Assembly: GCA_902774995.1 (NCBI GenBank)
Contig: CACYKR010000010.1
Location: forward strand, 1 to 64,000
DNA: 64,000 bases
Reading direction: 5' to 3'
Origin: an uncultured Bacteroidales bacterium
GTDB taxonomy: Bacteria > Bacteroidota > Bacteroidia > Bacteroidales > Paludibacteraceae
Numbering within the stretch: the first letter of the stretch is position 1; each line of letters begins with the position of its first letter. This document shows, one piece after another, positions 18,684 through 26,607 of the stretch. The notes under the pieces were generated by a model. That model saw nothing but the letters and a program-made list of their open reading frames with translations, was not told the origin of the DNA and ran no database searches. Made by a program: the position numbers and the translations under genes.

Positions 18684-19211
18684 TTATAAGTTTACGCGCA
18701 CAAAGGACAAGCGATAAGTCTTGCCGGGTTGGATAGCCGATAAGACACCTCCCTGGGAAGCGCAGCAGGTGACTGCCGCATGGGTGCCGCCGGCACCTAT
18801 ACGGATGGGATATAGGCCGATTCTGGCTCCATCCTCGTCATTGATCTGCACCACCACCTTGACAATACTCTCCTCCGGTTTGTCCATCTTCAGGTCAATC
18901 AAGACACAACCGTCCTTGTCCGCTTTCACGGCTTCGGCGGTGAAACGGATCATATTACCGTCGGAACCGTTAATCGCTACCTTCTCCGATTCGCCGGCTA
19001 CTGTCTCCTGCTCCACTGGCGTTTCTTCGTTTGCCGCATCCCCGAGGGGCTCTTCCGCTCCCTCGGCGGCTAAAGAATCCGGCATCTCTTCTGCCATTTC
19101 CGTTACTGCTTGCTCCTGCTGGTCAGAAGCCTGTCCTTCTGCGGGTTTCGTGCCGCACGCGATTAGCGCCATACTCAGGACCGCTAACGCCAGATAAGTA
19201 CATTTTTTCAT
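18684..19211 (-). CDS. Hypothetical lipoprotein
   Basis: The 175-residue protein has a lipoprotein signal ending ALIACG, so lipidation is expected at about C19. A low-complexity acidic Glu/Ala/Gln-rich linker follows (about 20-75), then a small probably beta-rich domain with two cysteines near the C-terminus (TCCASQGG). The function is unknown. It has a consensus promoter, divergent from the galactanase gene. Confidence 0.75.
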   Translation of the reverse strand: MKKCTYLALAVLSMALIACGTKPAEGQASDQQEQAVTEMAEEMPDSLAAEGAEEPLGDAANEETPVEQETVAGESEKVAINGSDGNMIRFTAEAVKADKDGCVLIDLKMDKPEESIVKVVVQINDEDGARIGLYPIRIGAGGTHAAVTCCASQGGVLSAIQPGKTYRLSFVRVNL

Positions 19212-19256
19212 ATAATGCGGGTATTAAAAGTTTCGACAATTAGTTCAAAACCGCTG

Positions 19257-19325
19257 CAAAGATATAACATTTTTTCTAATTATGCAAGTTTTATTTGCAA
19301 ATATTGAAAAAAAAGTGTACTTTTG
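19257..19325. promoter_or_regulatory. Divergent promoters: lipoprotein gene and GH53 gene
   Basis: Minus strand: GCAA (19284-19287) with CAAAGATA (19257-19264). Plus strand: TTTG (19294-19297) with TACTTTTG (19318-19325). Both sets have normal spacing and lie back to back. Confidence 0.75.
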
Positions 19326-19347
19326 CAACTGTTTTGAACTAATAGCC

Positions 19348-20409
19348 ATGAAAAAGGTATTTTTTTGTATTCTATTCATCTTAATATGTACGCTGACTCC
19401 ATGTGCTCAACCGATAGCCGTCAAAGGGGCTGATGTGAGTTGGGTGACGGAGCAGGAGGCGGACGGCGTGGCGTTCCGTAATGCGGCGGGCGACACCACG
19501 GATCTGTTTGTTATCATGCGCGAGGAGGGCGTGAACGCCATCCGGCTGAGGGTGTTCGTCGCTCCCGTGGCTTCGGGTTACGGACCATGGTGCGACCTGC
19601 AAGACGCAATTGTCAAAGCCCGGAGAGCGCAGGCGCAAGGGATGGAAGTGATGATTGATTTTCATTACAGCGATTTCTTCGCCGACCCGGGTTGCCAGCG
19701 GATACCTGCATCATGGCAAGACACATCGCTACAAGCGCTAAAGGAGCGAGTGGACCGTTATACCCGCGAGTCGATGGAGAGGCTGCGTGCGGCAGGCATC
19801 ACGCCGCGGTGGGTGCAGGTGGGCAACGAGACGACGAGTGGCATGTTACTCCCCACCGGCCGCATCCAATGGGAAGACCAACCGGGACACCGTTTTGACC
19901 GATATGTAGCACTCAGCAACGCCGGCTACGAAGCCGTCAAGGCCGTTTGCCCGAAGACAGAAGTAGTGATACACATTGACAATGGTTTTCAGGCCTGGGA
20001 AGGTGACTGCTGCTGGTTCCGTGAGTATATAGAGGCGGGCGGCAAGGTGGATGTGATAGGTCTGTCGCATTACGCCACGCCGGAGTTTTGGAACAAGGAC
20101 TCCGTGCATGTGCCATCGAACATCAATGCAGCGAAGTCGGTAGAAGCCTTGCACAGGAAATTCGGCAAGCCGGTGATGCTGGTAGAGACAGGATTCCCGA
20201 CCGACGACCCGGAACTATGGCGGACGGCGATGAGCGACCTCTATGCACGTCTGCAAGCCGGAAAGAGCTGTGCCGGCGTGTTCTACTGGGAGCCGCAGGT
20301 ATTCCGGTGGTGGCGGCCGGGATATTACATCCGCAACGACTGGGGCGCGTATAACATGGGCGCCTTCACCTGGGACGGCCAGCCGATGAAAGGCTTCCTA
20401 CCGGAGTAA
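19348..20409 (+). CDS. GH53 arabinogalactan endo-beta-1,4-galactanase
   Basis: This enzyme cleaves beta-1,4-galactan side chains of pectin. The start is the ATG at 19348 (MKKVFFCILF), downstream of the promoter. The 353-residue protein has a signal peptide (about 1-18) and the GH53 TIM barrel, with GADVSW near the start, the acid/base Glu in VQVGNETTSG (about 161) and the nucleophile Glu in MLVETGFPT (about 279). No carbohydrate-binding module or SusC/D pair is near, so it is not part of a full polysaccharide locus in this window. Confidence 0.92.
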   Translation: MKKVFFCILFILICTLTPCAQPIAVKGADVSWVTEQEADGVAFRNAAGDTTDLFVIMREEGVNAIRLRVFVAPVASGYGPWCDLQDAIVKARRAQAQGMEVMIDFHYSDFFADPGCQRIPASWQDTSLQALKERVDRYTRESMERLRAAGITPRWVQVGNETTSGMLLPTGRIQWEDQPGHRFDRYVALSNAGYEAVKAVCPKTEVVIHIDNGFQAWEGDCCWFREYIEAGGKVDVIGLSHYATPEFWNKDSVHVPSNINAAKSVEALHRKFGKPVMLVETGFPTDDPELWRTAMSDLYARLQAGKSCAGVFYWEPQVFRWWRPGYYIRNDWGAYNMGAFTWDGQPMKGFLPE

Positions 20410-20476
20410 GGAAGCTTTTCATTATTTAGAAAAAACAAGAAAAAACTAAAAAACAACAGGATCCCATTCCAAACAG

Positions 20477-20635
20477 TTAGAATGGACGACGCGGGGCACG
20501 GGACAATCTGGGATCATTACCATCGTCGCCAGATCCGCTGGTAGTGGTTGAAGTACTATCGCCGGATGTACCCAAAATAACGTGCATGCGTATGCTGTCT
20601 ATGGACAAAGCGGGTGTTATATAATGCCTTTTCAT
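20477..20635 (-). CDS. Small Ser/Thr/Gly-rich protein, 52 residues
   Basis: An ATG at 20635 opens a 52-codon frame ending TAA at 20477. The product starts MKRHYITPALSIDSIRMHVI, followed by a Gly/Ser/Thr/Asp-rich middle and a basic end (SRAPRRPF). This layout, an N-terminal block of the kind MKK.Y..P.....RM followed by a disordered tail, is typical of small Bacteroidales proteins often found beside secreted-protein genes. It lies between the GH53 gene and the FN3 protein gene, on the strand of the latter. No function is known. Confidence rests on composition and the clean frame only. Confidence 0.55.
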   Translation of the reverse strand: MKRHYITPALSIDSIRMHVILGTSGDSTSTTTSGSGDDGNDPRLSRAPRRPF

Positions 20636-20650
20636 TCTCGAAGGGATTTT

Positions 20651-20714
20651 ATAGTTGACTGGTTGGATAGTCCACTAGTATTCTAGTTTAGTAGTCTTCT
20701 TGTATAGTAGGGTT
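20651..20714. repeat. Degenerate tandem array of TAGT words
   Basis: About four loosely related 16-nt units rich in ATAGT/CTAGT/TTAGT lie directly after the stop of the FN3 protein gene. They resemble the CTAGTTTA array upstream of dnaK at 26507-26552, but copies are diverged. Confidence 0.4.
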
Positions 20715-20718
20715 TTAG

Positions 20719-22713
20719 TTAGCGGAGTTGGAGTCCCATTACGTTGTAGCGGATGTTGTCACGGATGATGACCAGTTCGCCGTTCTCCAAGTGTTTTTCT
20801 GATCCGCCAAACTTGACGGATGTGTTTTCTACGCCGGTCGCCACTTGTTCTTGCAATACGATGCGCGCAGGCATGCCCTGACGGACAGGCGAGGCGGCAG
20901 GAGAGCTACGCAAAGAAGGAATATCGAAATACGCCCGGAAGCCATACATATTATTATCCGTATTGGGCCAATACAATGTATTGTTTGCTCCTAAAAACAA
21001 ATAATTCTTGTTGTAGATACCTAAATGTTGCTGATCCAAGTTGCCGATAAAGCGCACAAGGGCGGTTCGTTCTTCATCTTCCACGCCGACAATGGTGTCG
21101 CCCTTCGATTTGGTAATCGTAACATTATAGAATATGAGTTCGGTCAGTTTCTCACCTGTGTTTGCCCATTTCAGGAGATACGGCACACCTGCCACAAGGT
21201 TGTCCGTCTTGCGCATCTCTATGTCTAATCGCGACGAGCCAAGCACTTTAGCTCCCACAAACTCATAGAGTTCGCAACCGGCTATCGGACTGGTAGCAAG
21301 TGCTGATGCCGACAAGTCAAACGGCAAACAGAGGGTATTGAAATCACCGTCTTTATACAGCGTACGGGTGATAGTAATCGATGGAACGGCAACATTGATT
21401 AAGTTTTGCAAATCGGCTTCAATCGTTTCTCCTGTTTCATGAATAGAAGGCGCGGTGCCTCCGACAAGCACAGTCTTTCGCGGTGCGGAAGAAGCAGACT
21501 GACCTCCGCTGGCATTCACGGAGCGAACACGCCAGTAATATTCGTGGTCATCCGGATCATTCAGACCTTCCACATGCGCACTCGTACCGTTAACCGTCAT
21601 GTTGTTGTATTCACCCACCATATTATGGAAATCTTCGTCAGTCGCTACGTCCAAACGGTAGGAATCGGCACCGGCTACGGCATCCCATTCCACGTCGAAA
21701 CTCTCTGATGTGATATTGCTTGTTCTCATCGGAGCGCGGCTATGTGGAGCCGGATTAGCATCGGGAGCAGCTACTTCGGCAGTCTTGCCTGTCACGGCGA
21801 AGATGACAAGACCACAGTTATCATCTCCAGCACCTGTAAATTTTACGGAATCCAATAATTTGTGTTGATTTATAGGCATTTCGCAAACAACCGCATAACA
21901 GGATCTATTGTAATAGTTAAACTTGTGTGTTGTATCAACCTTTTCTTTCGTATTATCAGAATTATATCTATAATTTTTAAACGTAAAAGAGCAAAAACCA
22001 GTTGCTGATTCATCTACCACGCTATAATTACCGAAATTATCATGACAAGCCGCATATCTGTTATAATATGCAACAGCTTTTCCCACATCAGCATGGTCAT
22101 AAAAATCAAATCGGGTCGTATCATTGGTTCTATCCGAATAATATGCGATAGCTCCCATATAACGCTTATCATCAGCAACACCTGAACCTGTTGCTGCAAC
22201 TAAAAAATATAAATGCTGATAGCAACCGACATTCTTAAAGGTAAATTTACCTGTTAGAGTAATGCCTTTTCTTACACACAAAGCATTAGGACCATTGTAA
22301 GGAGCCAACTGCCAATATAACCCGGGAATAGAATCGGTAATACATTCCACATGACCGTCATCGGGAAAACCGGTATTCGCTTTATCTTTCCCCGCAATTG
22401 TACCGACAGTAGCTTGCGTAGCAAATGAATAACTAATAGGTTGTGCATTGTACATTTCCTGTGAAGATGCAAGTTGATCATTCGTTACATAATAAGAAGT
22501 AACCACTTCATTCGTAATTGTCGGGTGCGTACAACCCTCTATATAAACCACACTCTCTGCTATCACATCTCTATTAAAACACGTATCTTCTATCTCAAGT
22601 GGTTCAAACCACTTGCGTGCAGCAAAGTCTTCCTCTGTAGCAGTTAAATGTTCATCAGACCATGCGGCTGAAGCAATAAGCATTCCTGCGAGTAAAGTGA
22701 ATAATTTTCTCAT
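20719..22713 (-). CDS. Secreted protein with fibronectin type III domain and C-terminal signal
   Basis: The 664-residue secreted protein has a signal peptide (about 1-18), an N-terminal domain of about 310 residues without recognised family, one FN3-like domain (about 335-420, with SYRLDVATD and YYWRVRSVNA), and a C-terminal region ending ENGELVIIRDNIRYNVMG. That end resembles the last residues of the endonuclease at 12091-13290. The N-terminal half (about 21800-22713) is clearly more AT-rich than the rest, suggesting a mosaic origin. Surface display or secretion is inferred. Confidence 0.75.
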   Translation of the reverse strand: MRKLFTLLAGMLIASAAWSDEHLTATEEDFAARKWFEPLEIEDTCFNRDVIAESVVYIEGCTHPTITNEVVTSYYVTNDQLASSQEMYNAQPISYSFATQATVGTIAGKDKANTGFPDDGHVECITDSIPGLYWQLAPYNGPNALCVRKGITLTGKFTFKNVGCYQHLYFLVAATGSGVADDKRYMGAIAYYSDRTNDTTRFDFYDHADVGKAVAYYNRYAACHDNFGNYSVVDESATGFCSFTFKNYRYNSDNTKEKVDTTHKFNYYNRSCYAVVCEMPINQHKLLDSVKFTGAGDDNCGLVIFAVTGKTAEVAAPDANPAPHSRAPMRTSNITSESFDVEWDAVAGADSYRLDVATDEDFHNMVGEYNNMTVNGTSAHVEGLNDPDDHEYYWRVRSVNASGGQSASSAPRKTVLVGGTAPSIHETGETIEADLQNLINVAVPSITITRTLYKDGDFNTLCLPFDLSASALATSPIAGCELYEFVGAKVLGSSRLDIEMRKTDNLVAGVPYLLKWANTGEKLTELIFYNVTITKSKGDTIVGVEDEERTALVRFIGNLDQQHLGIYNKNYLFLGANNTLYWPNTDNNMYGFRAYFDIPSLRSSPAASPVRQGMPARIVLQEQVATGVENTSVKFGGSEKHLENGELVIIRDNIRYNVMGLQLR

Positions 22714-22881
22714 CTTATATTGGATTTAAATGTTACAAAAACAAAAAGACAGCACCCGGCATGACTACCGAGCACCGCCTAAAGCGTTGCGATTGTTTGT
22801 ATTCGATTGATTAGCGGCGCATTCGCACCAAATGGGGGGTATTTCGCATATCCTCTCTAACAGTTATTATCAAAACCGGCG

Positions 22882-22912
22882 CAAAGGTACGAAAAATAAT
22901 TGGAATATGCAA
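22882..22912 (-). promoter_or_regulatory. Promoter of the FN3 protein gene
   Basis: TTGC (22909-22912) and TACCTTTG (22882-22889) on the minus strand match the consensus, about 170 nt upstream of the start codon. Confidence 0.7.
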
Positions 22913-23089
22913 ATATTTGAGAGTGAATTTTATTTTTTTATGGAAAAGCCGGAAAATCCGGAATTTCCGGACCGCTTTGTAAATCCGGAGGGGAGGAGAA
23001 GGTCAGCATATTTGCCGACGGTACAACAAAGAAGGAAAGGCCGAATGGGGGAGAAATGCCAGATCTGATTCGGCGGAAAAGAAGAAGGA

Positions 23090-23119
23090 AAACGCCCGAG
23101 GGATTAGCCTCGGGCGTTT
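23090..23119 (-). terminator. Terminator after the Ser-rich protein gene
   Basis: A perfect 12-bp hairpin (23090-23101 with 23108-23119, loop GATTAG) lies about 20 nt past the stop of the 23142-23552 gene. On the minus strand it is followed by a T-rich run. Confidence 0.85.
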
Positions 23120-23141
23120 GCAATCAGATATTATATCCATG

Positions 23142-23552
23142 TTATTTGCTAAATGGAACACATTCTACTCTTTCTGCAGTGCTAGTGGTTGTAGTTGTGG
23201 AGTTTCCATAAGTTTGTGATCGATTGCTTGAAGAAGAAACACCCATTGATCCGCTGATACTAGGACCTGTTAAACTTGCAGATGCACTCGAGGATGTACT
23301 ACTAGAGTTGCTATAACCATTGCTATTAGAAGATGAATTAGAAGAAGATGTCGTTGTTGTTCTGGTGTACCCTGTAGTTTGGTATGTTCCCCTATTTCCA
23401 TTTGCATCTCGGCACACTCCTCTACCTTCTTCTACAGACCGTACGATTCTTTGAGTAGCCTCATTCTTTGTGTTGTAGTTGTAATCGTCGGCGATTAAGT
23501 TTACATTGATGGCCAAAAATAGAGCGGCCACACTGAATAAAAACTTTTTCAT
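23142..23552 (-). CDS. Ser/Thr-rich secreted protein, unknown
   Basis: The 136-residue protein has a signal peptide (about 1-21), then DDYNYNTKNEATQRIV, and a long Ser/Thr/Asn-rich, probably disordered stretch (about 60-125) before a short end with VECVPFSK. Two cysteines (about 47 and 132) could form a disulfide. No family is recognised. Its leader shares a 26-bp identical sequence with the leader of the next gene upstream, and both are AT-rich relative to the rest of the window. Confidence 0.65.
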   Translation of the reverse strand: MKKFLFSVAALFLAINVNLIADDYNYNTKNEATQRIVRSVEEGRGVCRDANGNRGTYQTTGYTRTTTTSSSNSSSNSNGYSNSSSTSSSASASLTGPSISGSMGVSSSSNRSQTYGNSTTTTTSTAERVECVPFSK

Positions 23553-23570
23553 TTTGTTTGTTGGCGGTTA

Positions 23571-23596
23571 TATCCCATCGCCTCATCGGTTTTAAA
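23571..23596. repeat. 26-bp leader repeat, copy 1
   Basis: This 26-mer is identical to 24087-24112. It lies 19 nt upstream of the start codon of the Ser-rich protein gene, in the presumed 5' leader. Confidence 0.85.
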
Positions 23597-23634
23597 ATAG
23601 AATATGGTATAATAAATTCCCCATTAAAAGGGCT

Positions 23635-24072
23635 TTATTCATATGAAATAACAGTTGCTGAGTATTTATATATCTTTTGTTGGCGGTCTTTTTTTCTGTA
23701 TTGGGCACTCGAACCTACTACATTTGAATAATATTCTTCATCCTCAAGATATTCATAATCTATGTCATATTTAAGGCCTATAACATCTATATTAGAGTAA
23801 TATCTTCCATATTCTCTTTTCGCTTGTTCCAAACATATTTTGTTTATTTGGTCATATGAAAAATCTTTTGTATCATCTCTTGATCCCAAATGCCGCCACC
23901 CCGCTAAATACTCCCGGAAAGAATCAGCTGAAGACTTGTAAAGTTCGAACATTTCACCTGCATTTTGAATGCCAGAGACACTACCAATCACTCTGTAATT
24001 TTGAGCAGACATAGCAGAAATTCCAAAGATAAATAGCAACAGTAATAGTGCTTTTTTCTTTATTGCGTTCAT
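23635..24072 (-). CDS. Secreted protein of unknown function, 145 residues
   Basis: A signal peptide (about 1-23, ending SAMSA) is followed by a small domain with NYRVIGSVSG and a tyrosine/acidic-rich middle (DIDYEYLEDEEYY). No family is recognised. A hairpin at 23611-23639 overlaps the stop codon and may terminate transcription. The gene is AT-rich and lies downstream of an unusually long leader containing a large inverted repeat. The shared leader sequence suggests it is regulated together with the Ser-rich gene. Confidence 0.65.
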   Translation of the reverse strand: MNAIKKKALLLLLFIFGISAMSAQNYRVIGSVSGIQNAGEMFELYKSSADSFREYLAGWRHLGSRDDTKDFSYDQINKICLEQAKREYGRYYSNIDVIGLKYDIDYEYLEDEEYYSNVVGSSAQYRKKDRQQKIYKYSATVISYE

Positions 24073-24086
24073 AGTTTAGCAGCTGT

Positions 24087-24112
24087 TATCCCATCGCCTC
24101 ATCGGTTTTAAA
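24087..24112. repeat. 26-bp leader repeat, copy 2
   Basis: This 26-mer, starting TATCCCATCGCCTCATC, is identical to 23571-23596. It lies 15 nt upstream of the start codon of the 145-residue protein gene. Confidence 0.85.
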
Positions 24113-24179
24113 TTGATTAATAAGTAATATGATATCTCATATCCAACTATATAAAAAGAAATATGAGCGTTTCTTACCA

Positions 24180-24297
24180 TCCTTGAGGCTGTGAGAAATG
24201 CCCATACACCGATAAGCCACGCCCATATGTATATATACAATATGGACGTTTGTGACTTATTATTGGTGCATCTTTAAAACTTCTCACATTCCAAGGA
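24180..24297. repeat. Large imperfect inverted repeat
   Basis: TCCTTG..TGTGAGAA at the left end pairs with TTCTCAC..CAAGGA at the right. Internal blocks CACCGATAAG and CCCATAT pair with CTTATTATTGGTG and ATATGG around a centre near 24230. The arms are about 50-60 nt with bulges. A smaller 7-bp hairpin (CTCATAT/ATATGAG) lies just left at about 24137-24166. It sits inside the apparent leader of the 23635-24072 gene and may be a MITE-like remnant or a structured leader. Confidence 0.6.
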
Positions 24298-24381
24298 TTC
24301 CAATAAATCGCAAACGCGAAAAAATCAACATGTCACCGCTTTTTAGCGCTGTCGGAGCCAGCGGTCTGCTGAAAGACGGTG

Positions 24382-24412
24382 CAAAGGTACAACTATTTTT
24401 TGATATATGCAA
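24382..24412 (-). promoter_or_regulatory. Promoter reading toward the orphan secreted genes
   Basis: TTGC (24409-24412) and TACCTTTG (24382-24389) on the minus strand match the consensus. The nearest downstream gene start is about 300 nt away, so the transcript would have a long structured leader. Confidence 0.7.
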
Positions 24413-24486
24413 ATAATAAGTGCAAAATTTGCCGAAATACGTCACTTTAGGCAAAAAGCAGGCAAAACCGCAGCGGTTAGAACACA

Positions 24487-24522
24487 AAACTCCCCCACTC
24501 CGGCAAGGGAGAGGGGGAGTTT
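24487..24522 (-). terminator. Terminator of dnaK
   Basis: AAACTCCCCC (24487-24496) pairs perfectly with GGGGGAGTTT (24513-24522). It lies 36 nt beyond the dnaK stop. Its inner sequence (CAAGGGAGAGGGGGAG) resembles the palindromic elements inside the TrmH and receptor genes. Confidence 0.8.
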
Positions 24523-24557
24523 CATTGACCATTAGGTCATTTACGATTTGGTCATTT
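24523..24557. repeat. Array of GGTCATTTA words after dnaK
   Basis: CCATTAGGTCATTTA and CGATTTGGTCATTTA form two 15-nt units between the terminator and the dnaK stop codon. They share words with the era/tdh array. Confidence 0.7.
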
Positions 24558-24558
24558 A

Positions 24559-26478
24559 TTACTTAACTTCTTCGAAGTCAACGTCCTCGGCGGTTGGGTT
24601 GCCACCATTGTTGGTGTCGTTTGCGCCTCCGGCGTTGTTTGAGGTTGTTTGGGCTCCGCCCTGTTGTGCCTGCTGCTGTGCAGCGTACATCTCAGCGGAA
24701 GCAGCCTGGAAAGCGGACATCAGTTCGTTGTTGTAACGCTCGCAGTCGTCCGCGTTCTTTTTCTCATACGCCTCTTTGAGGTTCTTGAGCGCCGCCTCAA
24801 TCGGAGCTTTCTTGTCTGCCGGGATCTTGTCACCCAGTTCGGCCAACTGCTTCTCTGTCTGGAAGATAGTAGCGTCTGCTTTGTTGAGTTTGTCGGCTTG
24901 CTCTTTGGCTTTCTTATCAGCCTCAGCGTTAGCTTCAGCCTCAGCTTTCATACGCTTGATCTCTTCGTCAGACAGACCAGAGGATGCTTCAATACGGATC
25001 TTCTGCTCCTTGCCGGTAGCTTTATCCTTGGCAGTGACGTTCAAGATACCGTTGGCGTCGATATCGAAGGTAACCTCAATCTGCGGTTCGCCACGACGTG
25101 CCGGCATGATTCCATCGAGGTGGAAGATACCAATCTGCTTGTTCTGGGCAGCCATCGGACGCTCACCTTGGAGCACTTTGATCTCTACAGAAGGCTGGTT
25201 ATCTACCGCGGTAGTGAAGGTCTCGGTCTTCTTGGTCGGGATAGTGGTGTTCGCCTCAATCATCTTGGTCATGACACCTCCCATGGTCTCGATACCGAGG
25301 CTCAGCGGGGTTACATCGAGCAGGAGGACATCCTTGACATCACCCGTGAGGACACCACCTTGGATCGCTGCGCCAACTGCTACTACCTCGTCGGGGTTAA
25401 CGCCTTTGGACGGAGCTTTGCCGAAGAATTTCTGTACAGCATCCTGGATAGCCGGGATACGAGTCGAACCACCAACCAAGATGATTTCGTCGATATCGGA
25501 GGTCTTCAATCCGGCATGCTCGAGGGCGGTACGACACGGAGCGATGGTACGCTGGATAAGGTCGTCGATGAGTTGCTCAAATTTCGCACGAGTCAGCGTC
25601 TTAACCAAGTGTGCAGGTACGCCGTTTACCGGCATGATATACGGCAGGTTGATTTCCGTAGAGGTAGAAGAAGACAGCTCGATCTTCGCTTTCTCGGCAG
25701 CCTCTTTCAGACGCTGCATCGCCATCGGGTCTTTGCTCAGGTCGGCACCGCCGTTCTCGTTCTTGAACTCCTGAACGAGCCAGTCGATAATACGGTGGTC
25801 GAAATCATCACCACCAAGGTGGGTATCACCATCGGTTGCTTTTACCTCGAAGACACCGTCACCGAGTTCGAGCACGGATACATCGTGGGTACCACCACCG
25901 CAGTCGAAGACTACAATCTTCATATCCTTGTTGGACTTGTCGAGTCCATAAGCCAAGGCAGCTGCAGTCGGCTCGTTGACGATACGGCGTACGTTGAGAC
26001 CTGCGATCTCGCCGGCTTCCTTAGTAGCCTGACGCTGCGAGTCGTTGAAGTATGCCGGCACGGTGATGACAGCTTCGGTGACCTCCTGTCCGAGGTAGTC
26101 CTCAGCGGTTTTCTTCATCTTCTGAAGGATGATAGCCGAGATCTCCTGCGGGGTGTAGAGACGTCCGTCGATGTCCACACGCGGGGTGTTGTTATCGCCT
26201 TTAGTTACCTTATAAGGAACACGCGCGATTTCAGACTGCAAGCGGTCGTAGGTCTCACCCATGAAACGCTTGATAGAATAAATAGTTTTGGTCGGGTTTG
26301 TGATGGCTTGACGTTTAGCCGGATCACCTACTTTACGCTCACCGCCTTCAATAAATCCGACAACAGACGGAGTAGTACGCTTACCTTCAGCGTTAGCAAT
26401 AACGATAGGTTCGTTACCCTCCATAACGGCTACACACGAGTTGGTAGTACCGAGGTCAATTCCAATAATCTTAGACAT
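24559..26478 (-). CDS. dnaK: Chaperone DnaK (Hsp70)
   Basis: DnaK is the ATP-driven Hsp70 chaperone of the cytoplasm. The 639-residue protein begins [18 protein letters not shown] and has the nucleotide-binding domain (1-380, with [12 protein letters not shown] and [10 protein letters not shown]), the substrate-binding domain and a Gly/Asn/Gln-rich lid tail. The GGGT loop has His where Thr or Phe is common (GGGTHDVS). It ends DVDFEEVK instead of the usual EEVK-type tail with minor variation. No dnaJ or grpE lies nearby. No clear consensus promoter was found; a tandem array occupies its leader. Confidence 0.97.
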   Translation of the reverse strand: MSKIIGIDLGTTNSCVAVMEGNEPIVIANAEGKRTTPSVVGFIEGGERKVGDPAKRQAITNPTKTIYSIKRFMGETYDRLQSEIARVPYKVTKGDNNTPRVDIDGRLYTPQEISAIILQKMKKTAEDYLGQEVTEAVITVPAYFNDSQRQATKEAGEIAGLNVRRIVNEPTAAALAYGLDKSNKDMKIVVFDCGGGTHDVSVLELGDGVFEVKATDGDTHLGGDDFDHRIIDWLVQEFKNENGGADLSKDPMAMQRLKEAAEKAKIELSSSTSTEINLPYIMPVNGVPAHLVKTLTRAKFEQLIDDLIQRTIAPCRTALEHAGLKTSDIDEIILVGGSTRIPAIQDAVQKFFGKAPSKGVNPDEVVAVGAAIQGGVLTGDVKDVLLLDVTPLSLGIETMGGVMTKMIEANTTIPTKKTETFTTAVDNQPSVEIKVLQGERPMAAQNKQIGIFHLDGIMPARRGEPQIEVTFDIDANGILNVTAKDKATGKEQKIRIEASSGLSDEEIKRMKAEAEANAEADKKAKEQADKLNKADATIFQTEKQLAELGDKIPADKKAPIEAALKNLKEAYEKKNADDCERYNNELMSAFQAASAEMYAAQQQAQQGGAQTTSNNAGGANDTNNGGNPTAEDVDFEEVK

Positions 26479-26506
26479 AGTATTTTTCCTTTCTTTAATT
26501 AATTTT

Positions 26507-26552
26507 CGATTTATAGTTTACTAGTCTACTAGTTTTCTAGTTTACTAGTCAC
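26507..26552. repeat. Array of CTAGTTTA words upstream of dnaK
   Basis: Repeated TAGTTTACTAGTCTACTAGT words lie in the dnaK leader, 30-75 nt before the start codon. The period is 7-8 nt with some variation. Confidence 0.7.
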
Positions 26553-26584
26553 CCAAATAATGACAAATCGTGTGCCAAACAAAA

Positions 26585-26607
26585 AAGCCTGCCAAATTGG
26601 CAGACTT
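26585..26607 (-). terminator. Terminator of era
   Basis: AAGCCTGCC (26585-26593) pairs with GGCAGACTT (26599-26607) and is followed on the minus strand by a run of T. It begins right at the era stop codon. Confidence 0.85.

Larger units (their letters stand above)
22714..23141. other. Intergenic region with long leader of the FN3 gene
   Basis: This 428-nt gap holds the FN3 gene promoter (22882-22912), a transcribed leader of about 160 nt before the FN3 start, and the terminator at 23090-23119. In the leader a 12-codon frame (MRNTPHLVRMRR) begins after GAGAGG and is followed by a T-rich run. That could be a leader peptide, but nothing confirms it. A 43-codon plus-strand frame from 22940 was not accepted as a gene. 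Confidence 0.4.

Noticed and set aside
19282..19347. Upstream extension of the galactanase by 22 codons
   Set aside because: The extension would cover the promoter and would destroy the signal peptide that begins at 19348.
22940..23068. A 43-codon plus-strand frame (MEKPENPEFPDRF...)
   Set aside because: No promoter reads toward it, its sequence is repetitive (CCGGAAAATCCGGAATTTCCGG) and it sits between a divergent promoter and a terminator of minus-strand genes.
24180..24297. Inverted repeat considered as insertion-sequence ends
   Set aside because: No transposase frame lies between or near the arms, and no target-site duplication is evident; it was kept only as a structured or MITE-like candidate.
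24649..26502. A 617-codon open frame opposite dnaK
   Set aside because: Long antisense frames opposite dnaK are a known by-product of its codon usage. The dnaK product is unmistakable, and no promoter or start context supports the opposite frame.
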